Assembly (NCBI GenBank): GCA_902773135.1
Contig: CACYDP010000036.1
Location: forward strand, 37,931-101,930
Reading direction: 5' to 3'
Length of the DNA: 64,000 bases
DNA from: an uncultured Ruminococcus sp.
GTDB lineage: Bacteria; Bacillota; Clostridia; Oscillospirales; Acutalibacteraceae
Both the position numbers and the translations under genes were made by a program. Shown piece by piece: positions 33,971 to 42,785 of the stretch. Numbering within the stretch: position 1 is the stretch's first letter; every line of letters begins with the position of its first letter. The notes beneath the pieces are model-generated. The model was not told the DNA's origin. It saw nothing but the letters and a program-made list of their open reading frames with translations, and ran no database searches.

Positions 33971-35359
33971 TTATTTTTTCTTATATTTGCCTCTGCCGTG
34001 TCTGGGACCCTGCGGTATGGGCATATTCAGCCCGCCAAGACCCGGAAGGTGTTTTCTTCTGCCGTTCTTATCTCTGGCATTCATATTTTTCATAAACTTC
34101 TGCATCTGTTCAAACTGCTTCATCAAGCGGTTGACGTCCTCCACTTTCATACCGCTGCCGGCAGCGATACGGCGTTTGCGTGAAGGATTGATAATGCTCG
34201 GATTTTCACGTTCTTTCTTCGTCATCGATGAAATCATCGCACCGACTCTGTCCATCTGACGATCGTCAAAATCCATATCACGAATCTGATCGCTGATACC
34301 CGGGATTTTGGAAAGAATATTCTTGACCGAACCCATTCTTTTAATTTGCTGAAGCTGGTCATAAAGGTCGTTCATATCAAATTTATTCTGACGGAACTTC
34401 TTTGCCATTTCTTCGGTTTTTTCCTGATCAAGACGGCTCTGGGCATCTTCGATCAGCGTAAGCACATCACCCATTCCAAGAATACGTGAAGCCATTCTGT
34501 CGGGATGGAATACTTCGAGATCGCCGAGTTTTTCGCCAATACCGGCAAATTTAATCGGTTTGCCCGTGACAGCTCTTACCGAAAGAGCGGCACCGCCTCT
34601 GGTATCACCGTCCAGTTTGGTAAGGATCACACCGCTTATGTCGAGAAGATCATCAAATGATTTGGCAACATTCACAGCGTCCTGACCTGTCATCGAGTCA
34701 ACAACCAGCAATATTTCATCGGGATGAACCGCTGATTTAACCTCTTTCAGTTCATTCATCAGCTTTTCATCTATATGCAGACGTCCGGCAGTATCGAGAA
34801 TCACAATATCATTGCCATAGTCTTTTGCGTGTTTGACAGCATTTTGTGCAATGACAACCGGATTTTCGTGTCCCATTTCAAAAACGGACGCTCCTACCTG
34901 ACCTCCGACTACTTTCAGCTGTTCAATTGCTGCGGGTCTGTAAATATCGCAGGCAACCAGCAGGGGTCTGTGTCCCTGTTTTTTGAGCATTTTAGCAAGT
35001 TTCGCACTGTGTGTTGTTTTACCCGAGCCCTGAAGACCGCACATCATAATAATCGTAGGCGGTTTACCCGCAAAATTGATTCTGGTTTCTTCCGAACCCA
35101 TCAATGATGTCAGTTCTTCATTCACGATTTTGATAACCATCTGTGCGGGAGTAAGACTTTCCATTACATCGGAGCCCACAGCACGTTCGGTTACTTTTGC
35201 GGTAAAGTCCTTTGCAACTTTATAGTTAACATCTGCTTCGAGAAGTGCCAGACGAACCTCACGCATGGCACTTTTAACATCACTTTCGGTAAGTTTGCCT
35301 TTGGTACGAAGTTTTCTGAACGCCGCCCCCAGTTTTTCGGTCAAACCCTCAAATGCCAT
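33971..35359 (-). CDS. ffh: Signal recognition particle protein
   Basis: A 462-aa GTPase that binds signal peptides and SRP RNA and delivers nascent membrane proteins to FtsY. N domain at residues 1-90; G domain with MCGLQGSGKTTHSAKLA near 106, DTAGRLHIDEKLM and TKLDGDTRGGAALS; M domain after about 300 with the RNA-binding SRKRRIAAGSG. The ATG at 35359 has AAGGAGTG upstream. It follows ylxM by 19 bases in the operon. Confidence 0.97.
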   Translation of the reverse strand: MAFEGLTEKLGAAFRKLRTKGKLTESDVKSAMREVRLALLEADVNYKVAKDFTAKVTERAVGSDVMESLTPAQMVIKIVNEELTSLMGSEETRINFAGKPPTIIMMCGLQGSGKTTHSAKLAKMLKKQGHRPLLVACDIYRPAAIEQLKVVGGQVGASVFEMGHENPVVIAQNAVKHAKDYGNDIVILDTAGRLHIDEKLMNELKEVKSAVHPDEILLVVDSMTGQDAVNVAKSFDDLLDISGVILTKLDGDTRGGAALSVRAVTGKPIKFAGIGEKLGDLEVFHPDRMASRILGMGDVLTLIEDAQSRLDQEKTEEMAKKFRQNKFDMNDLYDQLQQIKRMGSVKNILSKIPGISDQIRDMDFDDRQMDRVGAMISSMTKKERENPSIINPSRKRRIAAGSGMKVEDVNRLMKQFEQMQKFMKNMNARDKNGRRKHLPGLGGLNMPIPQGPRHGRGKYKKK

Positions 35360-35378
35360 ATTTATCACTCCTTATTGA

Positions 35379-35744
35379 TTAGTCTTTGCCGATTTTTTCA
35401 AGTTCTTTCAGTATCACTTTAATGCTTTCATTAATAACATCGGAACGATAGATTTTCATATTGCGTTCGTCAATAATATCGATATGATTTCTGATAACAT
35501 CAAGGCTGTTTCGGAACTCACGTGATTTTTTAACAAGAGAAAGTTTTTCTTCCGCATCAAACATCACCGTTTCGGCACGCTTGATACTGTCACGTACACC
35601 TTGACGGGAAATCCCGAGATTTTCGGCAATTTCTCCCAATGAAAGATCGTCATTATAGTAATATTCTACTGTTTCACGCTGTTTATCGGTCAGCAGCTGT
35701 CCGTAAAAATCAAGCAGTGTTGACACTTCGAGATTTTTAGACAT
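35379..35744 (-). CDS. ylxM: YlxM-type SRP-associated HTH protein
   Basis: A 121-aa protein with a sigma-region-4-like helix-turn-helix (LLTDKQRETVEYYYNDDLSL then GEIAENLGISRQGVRDSIKR), the YlxM/P13 family that lies upstream of ffh in Firmicutes and interacts with the SRP. GGGGAGGGG precedes the ATG at 35744. It is the first gene of ylxM-ffh-rpsP-khpA, with a consensus promoter at 35807-35835 and a leader hairpin at 35780-35802. Confidence 0.92.
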   Translation of the reverse strand: MSKNLEVSTLLDFYGQLLTDKQRETVEYYYNDDLSLGEIAENLGISRQGVRDSIKRAETVMFDAEEKLSLVKKSREFRNSLDVIRNHIDIIDERNMKIYRSDVINESIKVILKELEKIGKD

Positions 35745-35779
35745 AGATTCCCCTCCCCGATAGCTTAAAAGCAACGATA

Positions 35780-35802
35780 CTGTAAAGCTTTATCCTTTAC
35801 AG
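35780..35802 (-). promoter_or_regulatory. Leader hairpin of the SRP operon
   Basis: CTGTAAAG and CTTTACAG form a perfect eight-pair stem with a seven-base loop in the 5' leader, directly after the transcription start. No known riboswitch is recognised. Confidence 0.55.
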
Positions 35803-35806
35803 ATGT

Positions 35807-35835
35807 ATTATACAATATCCTCTCTGCATTGTCAA
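35807..35835 (-). promoter_or_regulatory. Promoter of ylxM-ffh-rpsP-khpA
   Basis: Minus strand TTGACA, 17-base spacer, TATAAT: full consensus. Confidence 0.85.
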
Positions 35836-35854
35836 GCATATTTTAAAACAAAAC

Positions 35855-35897
35855 AACAAAAAAGCCATGAACCCGTACATTATCAATGACAGGTTCA
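35855..35897 (-). terminator. Terminator of the surface-protein gene
   Basis: On the minus strand TGAACCTGT pairs with ACGGGTTCA (one G-U), followed by TGGCTTTTTT. Confidence 0.8.
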
Positions 35898-35927
35898 CAG
35901 CTGCATCATTTCATCTGTTCTGCTTGA

Positions 35928-37520
35928 TTAATCAATTACTTTTACTTTCAAAGTACAGCTTTTACCGTTATAAGTTTTTACAGTAATGTAGGCTGTACCT
36001 GTTTTTTTCGCCGTCAATAAACCGTTTCCTGTTGTATAAACCGTAGAGTTGTCACTGGAACTCCAGGCACGTTTGGTTGACGCTGTACCGGCTTCTACCC
36101 AGCTTTTCAGCTGATATTTTTGTCCTTTATGCAAAGTAAGCCACGTTTTGTTAATGGTCACTTTTGCAGCAGGTTTTTGCACAACCACCTTACATTTCGC
36201 AGTTTTACCATTGAATGTTTTAACAGTAATATATGCTGTACCCTCTTTTTTAGCCGTAAGAAGACCTGTACCGCTTGTATGGCATATATGGTTGCCGGAC
36301 GAAGAAAATGCCCGTTTCTCAGATGCTGTTCCATTCTGTACATAACTGGTAAGCTGGAACTTTTCACCGACACCGAGATAAAGTGTTGAGCGGTTAAGCG
36401 TTATTTTGGACGCCGGCGGCTGCACTGTCACTTTACAAGCTGCGGTTTTTCCGTTAGATGACCGTGCCGTAATCGTCACCGTACCATTTGATTTAGCGGT
36501 AATTTTACCATTCACAACGCTTGCAATACGGTTATCACTTGATGTCCAGGCAACACTTTTGTTCGATGCATCAGAGGGACTGATTTGTGCATTAAGCGTA
36601 ACGGTTTCTCCTCGTCCCATAATCAAGCGGGTTTTATTCAGCTTGACGGAAGCAACCGCCACAGTAGTTGATGATGATACAAACTTAATTCCGTTATCTT
36701 TGGCATATTGATAGGCTGCTGAACCTGCCGCACCTTTGATCACAAAACCCGGCAATATATCATATTTCATAGCGGCACGATTAGCATAATATCCCAACGC
36801 CTGTGAGCCAATGGTTTTAACACTTTTAGGCACTGTAACGCTTTTCAGGTTTTCGCAGCCGCAGAAAGCAATATCATCTATGGCTTCCAATCCCTCGGAA
36901 AATGTGACACTCTTCAACGCGGTACAGTTACAAAATGCACCTGCTTCAATCTTCTGAACATTTCCGGGGATTGTAACATCGGTAAGACCTTTACAATAGT
37001 CAAATGCAAATCCGCTGATCGTTTTAACATTATTCGGAACGGTATAAGCTCCTTTTTTTCCTCTCGGGTAATAGCTCAGTCTTGAACCATAGTACAGCAT
37101 CAAAACACCGTTTTGGGAGTGAAAGACGGTATTGGAAGCGTCAACATAAATACCTTTCAAATTGGTACATTGATCATAATAGTCGGTAATCATATTTTTA
37201 ACCGTGCCCGGAATGGTGATACTGACAATTTTCTCGGGCTGGCTCATCTCACATTCAATACTGGACACGGGAACTCCGTTAATTCTGCTTGGAAATACAA
37301 CAGATGCATCACTGCCTTTATATTTTTTAATCTGGATCGTTCCATCATATAATGTCTTATATTCAAAATCAGATGCCGGTGTTTCCTTACTTGCCGCATG
37401 GACCGTTAATTCTGTCAGATCAACATTTTCGGATAATGTAAATCCCGCAGTCGCTATCATAGATGCCGCCATTGAAATAATCAATGCTTTTCTGAGATAT
37501 TTTTTCATTAATTTATTCAT
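35928..37520 (-). CDS. Surface protein with BspA-type leucine-rich repeats and Big2 domains
   Basis: A 530-aa secreted protein. The N-terminus is a signal peptide (KALIISMAASMIATAGFTLS, then VHAAS). Residues about 80-280 hold BspA-type leucine-rich repeats (VTIPGNVQKIEAGAFCNCTA, LKSVTFSEGLEAIDDIAFCG). Three bacterial Ig-like Big2 domains follow, starting near SVKLNKTRLIMGRGETV, SKITLNRSTLYLGVGEKF and AKVTINKTWLTLHKGQKY. The second and third are much alike, so they arose by duplication. There is no LPXTG motif or S-layer domain. It probably adheres to cell wall or host/plant material. GAGGAG precedes ATGATG (37523/37520). Confidence 0.85.
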   Translation of the reverse strand: MNKLMKKYLRKALIISMAASMIATAGFTLSENVDLTELTVHAASKETPASDFEYKTLYDGTIQIKKYKGSDASVVFPSRINGVPVSSIECEMSQPEKIVSITIPGTVKNMITDYYDQCTNLKGIYVDASNTVFHSQNGVLMLYYGSRLSYYPRGKKGAYTVPNNVKTISGFAFDYCKGLTDVTIPGNVQKIEAGAFCNCTALKSVTFSEGLEAIDDIAFCGCENLKSVTVPKSVKTIGSQALGYYANRAAMKYDILPGFVIKGAAGSAAYQYAKDNGIKFVSSSTTVAVASVKLNKTRLIMGRGETVTLNAQISPSDASNKSVAWTSSDNRIASVVNGKITAKSNGTVTITARSSNGKTAACKVTVQPPASKITLNRSTLYLGVGEKFQLTSYVQNGTASEKRAFSSSGNHICHTSGTGLLTAKKEGTAYITVKTFNGKTAKCKVVVQKPAAKVTINKTWLTLHKGQKYQLKSWVEAGTASTKRAWSSSDNSTVYTTGNGLLTAKKTGTAYITVKTYNGKSCTLKVKVID

Positions 37521-37727
37521 CATTTTCTCCTCTGTTTTCACAATGCTCATCAATATTGATTGTATCAGCTGTTAACCAGCCAATACAAATACCTATCATT
37601 TTGCATGGATATTTTCTTCATTATACAAACAAAACGGATTTTCATCAATCAATATAATCAGCAACTTTTAAAAGAAAAATATGTTTATTTTACCCAAGAC
37701 CGAGTTCTCCACGAAAACATCTCTACT

Positions 37728-38483
37728 CTACAATAAACCATTGACGATCGTTTTAAAGAACTGTAAAGAGTTAAACTGTCTTTCCGTGACATACAACAAA
37801 ATGGTTTCTGCTGTATCGGCAAAACTGCGTACCGCCTGTTCCGAAAGCCGAAACGAAAAAATCTTCTTTGGTTCCGCAAAAATACTGTGACGCATAGCCA
37901 ACAAAACAGGTCTTGATACAGAAAGATACCTTTCATCTCTGGCGGTACAGCAATTTTGACATATCAATTTATTTTCACCCTGTATATAGTACATCTGTTC
38001 GGCTTCGTAACAACCGCATTTGTCACAGTAAATCAAGTTAGGCATAAATCCTGTGAGCGTGAGGATTCTCATTTCATAAACAGCTTTGATCATCAGTGGA
38101 GGTCTGCGGCTGCCGGCAATCATATGAAGCGAATTCAACAACAGGCTGAGAGGTTCGGACGACTCAGAATTTTCAGGCACCATATACATTGCCAATTCCG
38201 AAAGATACTGTGCCAGCGACAGACTTTCAAGATCTCTTCTCAGTTCATAAAAAATCCTGATAGGTACTGCTTCATCAATTATGTACTTTTCCCGTCCCTC
38301 AAAAATCGACAGACGGGAATAACACAAACTCTGAACCGCACTGTTATTGTGATTTTTAAAACTTTTTGCCCCTCGGACAAAACACCTCAAAACACCTTTG
38401 TCCGCCGTAAGCACACATACCAGCTTATCATTTTCACCAATAGTCTTTTCGCTGAGGATCAGTCCGGTTGTATTGATTTTCAT
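37728..38483 (-). CDS. recO: DNA repair protein RecO
   Basis: A 251-aa recombination mediator that loads RecA with RecR. The N-terminal OB-fold (MKINTTGLILSEKTIGENDK) and a zinc-binding region with two CXXC pairs (CDKCGC and CQNC) are visible. The ATG at 38483 has CGGAGGA upstream. Its start lies inside the end of the yqzL-like gene. A later segment (FRLSEQAVRSFADTAETILL) matches the helical C-terminal part. Confidence 0.88.
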   Translation of the reverse strand: MKINTTGLILSEKTIGENDKLVCVLTADKGVLRCFVRGAKSFKNHNNSAVQSLCYSRLSIFEGREKYIIDEAVPIRIFYELRRDLESLSLAQYLSELAMYMVPENSESSEPLSLLLNSLHMIAGSRRPPLMIKAVYEMRILTLTGFMPNLIYCDKCGCYEAEQMYYIQGENKLICQNCCTARDERYLSVSRPVLLAMRHSIFAEPKKIFSFRLSEQAVRSFADTAETILLYVTERQFNSLQFFKTIVNGLL

Positions 38484-38601
38484 AGAATTCCTCCGAGCAT
38501 TTACATTCCGCAGCCTGTTGGAGTACTGCCTTTTTGTATTCAAGGTAATCCTCCACCCTGCCTGTTGAAACAAAATTCTGCCACGCTGTCAATTCGTCCA
38601 T
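38434..38601 (-). CDS. yqzL: YqzL-like small protein
   Basis: A 55-codon gene starting at the ATG at 38601 with GGAGG upstream. The N-terminal half WQNFVSTGRVEDYLEYKKAV follows the YqzL pattern (W-x2-F-x2-TG-x4-YL-x-YK), and it sits between era and recO exactly as yqzL does in B. subtilis. The C-terminal half overlaps the recO start by 50 bases, in a different frame. Function is unknown in the family. Confidence 0.7.
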   Translation of the reverse strand: MDELTAWQNFVSTGRVEDYLEYKKAVLQQAAECKCSEEFYENQYNRTDPQRKDYW

Positions 38602-38689
38602 AGCCTGACCTCCATACGAATTTAAAATATCCTCTTGCTTATATTATATTCATAGGAAGCTGAATTATTGGCTGTAAATTGTAGAAGTT

Positions 38690-39598
38690 TTATTCAAAAT
38701 TCCTTTCATCATATCCCAGACTTCTCATTGCGGCTTCACGGTTACGCCAATCTTCTTTTACCTTGACCCATATCTGAAGATTCACCCGACAGTCAAAAAA
38801 TTTTTCCATATCCTGCCGTGCATACGTACCGATTTTTTTCAGCATCGAACCGCCTTTGCCGATAATAATGCCTTTATGGGAATTCCTTTCGCAGTAGATG
38901 GTCGCTTCAATGTCAATGATGTCGGAATCTTCTCTTTCTTTCATTCTCTCCACAAAAACAGCCGACCCGTGAGGCACTTCTCTATCAAGCAGCCTGAGCA
39001 TTTTTTCTCTGACAATTTCCGCTGCGATCACTCTTTCAGGCTGATCGGTCAGTGTATCAGCTTCAAACATATGCTCTCCCTCAAATGCCAAAGCCTTTAG
39101 TTCATTTTTTAAAATATCCAGTCCGTCCCCGGTCTGTGCCGAACATGGTACGACAGATGCAAAGTCATACAATTTCGCAAATGCCAATATCTGACTGGCA
39201 ATGACACTTTTATCCGAGACGGTATCCGTTTTATTGACGACAAGAATAGCAGGAATATCCATCGACCTGAATTTTTCTATCAGCTGTTTTTCTTCTTCAC
39301 GGATACTTTTTCCTGCTTCCACCACCAACATACAAGCATCAACTCCTGCTACCGACTCATTCACGGAACGCAGCATAAATCGGTCAAGACTGTTATGCGG
39401 TTGATGCAGTCCGGGAGTATCAATAAAAACAAGCTGAACCTCATTTTCGGTCAATACACCCATAATGCGTGTACGTGTTGTCTGGGGCTTTGACGATACA
39501 ATGGCTATTTTTTGTCCAAGAAGCTGATTCAGTATAGAAGATTTGCCGACATTGGCTCTTCCCACAATCGCAATAAATGCCGTTTTTTGATTTGTCAT
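38690..39598 (-). CDS. era: GTPase Era
   Basis: A 302-aa GTPase that binds the 3' end of 16S rRNA in 30S assembly. G1 is GRANVGKSS near residue 13, G3 DTPGLHQPH, G4 NKTD, and the C-terminal KH domain has IGKGGSMLKKIGTYAR. Its ATG overlaps the dgkA stop by four bases. GGAGGAAAAACAAC precedes it. It is the last gene of phoH-ybeY-dgkA-era. Confidence 0.96.
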   Translation of the reverse strand: MTNQKTAFIAIVGRANVGKSSILNQLLGQKIAIVSSKPQTTRTRIMGVLTENEVQLVFIDTPGLHQPHNSLDRFMLRSVNESVAGVDACMLVVEAGKSIREEEKQLIEKFRSMDIPAILVVNKTDTVSDKSVIASQILAFAKLYDFASVVPCSAQTGDGLDILKNELKALAFEGEHMFEADTLTDQPERVIAAEIVREKMLRLLDREVPHGSAVFVERMKEREDSDIIDIEATIYCERNSHKGIIIGKGGSMLKKIGTYARQDMEKFFDCRVNLQIWVKVKEDWRNREAAMRSLGYDERNFE

Positions 39599-40092
39599 TG
39601 TTGTTTTTCCTCCGAAACGTTTTTTCCTTTAAAAAGTTTTTTTATTCCCACCGGACCAAGCACAATATAGATCAGCGATACCAACGAAAGCAATATGATC
39701 CCGCACAAGTCCGGCAAATGACCTGCATAAAAATGATATACCGCAATCCAGCCGTCAATATTACCGAAAAGAATCATTCCCACAATCACAGCAAATACAG
39801 CCAATATCAGTACCGCACCGGCGGCAGCATCTTTGGCGTGCCGGATAAAACTGTCATACTCCGGGCTGACCTTATCACAGACTTCTTCCAGAGCAGTATT
39901 GACCGCTTCGGCAGCAAGAACGCCCCCGATTGTGAGCATCAGCAGTGCCATATCTTCTCTTGAAAAGGTAAAAAAACGTGCAAAAACAAGAACATACAGT
40001 GCAGCAACTGTATGAAATCTCATATTCCGCTCGTTTTTTATACAATATATAATTCCGCTGAATGCGTATTTAAAACCTTTCAGGAAAGACAT
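39595..40092 (-). CDS. dgkA: Diacylglycerol/undecaprenol kinase with extra C-terminal helix
   Basis: A 165-aa membrane kinase for recycling undecaprenol or diacylglycerol. The catalytic segment EAVNTALEEVCDKVSPEYDS and FIRHAKDAAAGAVL are present. Gram-positive family members are about 120-130 aa. This one adds about 40 residues, with a further hydrophobic helix (GIILLSLVSLIYIVLGPVGI) and a basic tail. The ATG overlaps the ybeY stop (TAATG). Confidence 0.88.
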   Translation of the reverse strand: MSFLKGFKYAFSGIIYCIKNERNMRFHTVAALYVLVFARFFTFSREDMALLMLTIGGVLAAEAVNTALEEVCDKVSPEYDSFIRHAKDAAAGAVLILAVFAVIVGMILFGNIDGWIAVYHFYAGHLPDLCGIILLSLVSLIYIVLGPVGIKKLFKGKNVSEEKQQ

Positions 40093-40601
40093 TACTGATC
40101 TCCGTCACGCATCACATAACTGGACGAACCAGGCAGTCCCAGCATTGTCATTACTTTTTCTTCTTTTTCACGCATACGCAGTCTTTGCAAACCGTTGTCC
40201 TCATGATCATAACCGAGAAGATGGAGCATCGAATGAGCCGTCAGGTAACCCACTTCACGCTGAAGGCTGTGGTCGAAACGTTCTGCCTGTTCAACGGCTT
40301 TTTCCATTGAGATAACAATATCACCCAGTATTTTGGCACCTGTTGTAGGGTCGGTGTCATATTTACCGTTCTCGCCCATAGGGAAAGAAAGGACATCTGT
40401 CACCCTGTCAATTTCTCTGTAAATAGAGTTCAATTCCCGAATCTGCTTATTATTGACCAATGTAACACTCACTTCCACCGAACCGGGAAATTCTTCCATT
40501 CTGAGAACGGCATTGCAGCAGCGTCTGATCAGCATACGCAGACCCGTAGGAATTTTAATATCTTTCTGTTTATTCGTAATGATTACCTTAATTTTATCCA
40601 T
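40092..40601 (-). CDS. ybeY: Endoribonuclease YbeY
   Basis: A 169-aa zinc-dependent RNase for 16S rRNA maturation. The HX3HX5H motif is HSMLHLLGYDHE near residue 133. VTDVLSFPMG is the other conserved block. The ATG at 40601 has AAAGGT upstream. It stands between phoH and dgkA, the usual order in Firmicutes. Confidence 0.94.
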   Translation of the reverse strand: MDKIKVIITNKQKDIKIPTGLRMLIRRCCNAVLRMEEFPGSVEVSVTLVNNKQIRELNSIYREIDRVTDVLSFPMGENGKYDTDPTTGAKILGDIVISMEKAVEQAERFDHSLQREVGYLTAHSMLHLLGYDHEDNGLQRLRMREKEEKVMTMLGLPGSSSYVMRDGDQ

Positions 40602-40637
40602 AATTACCTTTCCTTTCATAATATCATAAAAAAAGCA

Positions 40638-41594
40638 TTATTTTTTATTTTCAGCCTTATCATAAGCCTTGATAATGTCCATCACCAGTTTATTGCGGAC
40701 AACGTCCCTTTCCGAAAACATAACCGTGTCAATACCACCGATATTTTTCAGGATTCTCATCGCATCTTTCAGTCCCGAACGTACACCGCTCGGCAGATCA
40801 ATCTGTGAAATATCGCCCGTGATCACCATTTTGGAATTAAAGCCAAGTCTTGTCAGAAACATTTTCATCTGAGCGGGAGTGGTATTCTGAGCTTCGTCAA
40901 GAATAATAAAACTGTCATCAAGGGTACGTCCTCTCATATAAGCAAGAGGAGCCACTTCAATATTTCCTCTTTCGACATATTTCTGATATGTTTCTGCACC
41001 CAGCATATCAAACAGTGCATCATACAAAGGCCGCAGGTACGGGTCAACCTTGCTTTGCAGATCTCCCGGCAGAAATCCCAGTTTTTCACCGGCCTCCACA
41101 GCAGGACGGGTCAGTATAATGCGGTTGACTTCTCTTGCACGAAACGCCGTCACCGCCATCGCAACCGCAAGATAGGTTTTGCCCGTTCCGGCAGGACCTA
41201 CCCCAAGAGTAATGGTGTTGTTACGAACGGCATTACAATAACTTTTCTGTCCCAGTGTTTTGGGTTTCACGGGTTTTCCTCTTGAGGTGATGCATATGCA
41301 GTCACCGGCAATTTGTTCAATTTTATGTTCACTGCCCTCATTCACCAGCGACATACAATACCGCACGTTTTGTTCACTGAGATTTTCTCCCCTGTTGATA
41401 AGGTTCAAAAGACTTTCGATTACTTTTGCTGCACGAAAGACATTTTCGGGTTCTCCCGTAATTTTCAATTCGGAGCCTCTCGATACAATCGTAACCATAT
41501 ACTCGTTTTGTATCATTTTGATATTTTCATCAAAAGCACCAAAAAGAGCTACTGCCTGTTCCATTCGGTCAATATTAATAACTTGTTCTGTCAT
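40638..41594 (-). CDS. phoH: PhoH-like ATPase/RNA-binding protein
   Basis: A 318-aa ATPase with Walker A GPAGTGKTYLAVAMAV near residue 137 and Walker B SFIILDEAQNTTPAQMK. An N-terminal KH-like segment (LKITGEPENVFRAAKVIESL) marks it as PhoL-type, linked to RNA metabolism and YbeY. AGGTGG precedes the ATG. It is first in the phoH-ybeY-dgkA-era operon, divergent from the MoxR gene across 237 AT-rich bases. Confidence 0.93.
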   Translation of the reverse strand: MTEQVINIDRMEQAVALFGAFDENIKMIQNEYMVTIVSRGSELKITGEPENVFRAAKVIESLLNLINRGENLSEQNVRYCMSLVNEGSEHKIEQIAGDCICITSRGKPVKPKTLGQKSYCNAVRNNTITLGVGPAGTGKTYLAVAMAVTAFRAREVNRIILTRPAVEAGEKLGFLPGDLQSKVDPYLRPLYDALFDMLGAETYQKYVERGNIEVAPLAYMRGRTLDDSFIILDEAQNTTPAQMKMFLTRLGFNSKMVITGDISQIDLPSGVRSGLKDAMRILKNIGGIDTVMFSERDVVRNKLVMDIIKAYDKAENKK

Positions 41595-41831
41595 TAAACC
41601 ACCTGAATTGTATAAATTTGGTACATATTTTAAACATTATTGGTAAAAATATGTAATTGAAATATAATTTTTCTTATTATAACATAAAAATAGTTGAAAG
41701 TCACTATATTTTTTAAATTTTTTTGTAATTTATTCTTCGGCACAATGATTTATTTTACAAATCCATAACAAAATTTTAAATTTATGTGGTATAATTATAT
41801 TGCAAATTTGCAAATCACAGGAGGGAACATT

Positions 41832-42785
41832 TTGACCAAAGAATATGTCGGTGCCGCTGTGATGGCACTTCAGGAAATTAATAAAGTAATACTGGGAAAA
41901 CAAAATGAAATCGCAGAAGTAATGACTGCCTTCCTTGCAAACGGTCACGTTCTTCTGGAAGATATTCCCGGAGTAGGAAAAACCACCCTTGCCTCTGCTT
42001 TTTCCAAAGCAATGAGTCTTAAGTGCAATCGTGTACAATTCACTCCCGATGTTATGCCGTCTGACCTTACGGGTTTTTCAGTATACAGACGAGAGGAAGA
42101 AAAATTCGTTTATCAGCAGGGAAGTGTTTTCTGTAATTTGCTTCTTGCGGACGAAATTAACCGTACTTCACCCAAAACACAGTCTGCTCTTCTGGAAGTA
42201 ATGGAAGAACGCAAAGTATCAGTGGAGGGTGTCACCCGCAGCGTTCCTGACCCGTTTCTTGTTATCGCAACACAGAATCCTTCCGGTGCTTCGGGTACAC
42301 AGACTTTACCGGAAGCCCAGATAGATCGTTTTATGATCAATATGTCCATTGGCTATCCTGATTTCGGCAGTGAGCTTCAAATGGCAAAGTCCATCGGAAA
42401 AGGTTCCCGTACAGACCTGATTCAGCCCGTACTGGATAAGGACACCTTTCTCGCCATGCAAAACGAAATTCACGATATATACATAAAAGACGAAATTTAT
42501 TCCTATATCCTTTCTCTTGTAACAGCAACAAGAAATCACCCCAACATTGTACGAGGAGCAAGCCCGAGAGCCACCATCGCTATGGTAAAAATGACAAAAG
42601 CATCAGCTTGGCTGAGAGGGCGTGAATTTGTGGTACCCAACGACATTACCGATCAGCTTCCCTATGTCCTGAACCACAGAATTCTTCTCAGCTCCAATGC
42701 CGTACTTCAGGGACTGTCAAAATACGATGTTATTCAGGATATTATCAATAATGTCAAACGACCTTATATGGGAGAAACAAAATGA
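41832..42785 (+). CDS. MoxR-family AAA+ ATPase
   Basis: A 317-aa ATPase. Walker A is EDIPGVGKTTLASAF, Walker B LLADEINRTSPKTQSALLEV. MoxR proteins are chaperone-like ATPases usually next to DUF58 and transglutaminase genes, as here. The start is a TTG at 41832: AGGAGGG lies six bases upstream, and no other start has such a site. Its stop overlaps the DUF58 gene by four bases. A TATAAT about 40 bases upstream suggests the promoter. Confidence 0.9.
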   Translation: MTKEYVGAAVMALQEINKVILGKQNEIAEVMTAFLANGHVLLEDIPGVGKTTLASAFSKAMSLKCNRVQFTPDVMPSDLTGFSVYRREEEKFVYQQGSVFCNLLLADEINRTSPKTQSALLEVMEERKVSVEGVTRSVPDPFLVIATQNPSGASGTQTLPEAQIDRFMINMSIGYPDFGSELQMAKSIGKGSRTDLIQPVLDKDTFLAMQNEIHDIYIKDEIYSYILSLVTATRNHPNIVRGASPRATIAMVKMTKASAWLRGREFVVPNDITDQLPYVLNHRILLSSNAVLQGLSKYDVIQDIINNVKRPYMGETK

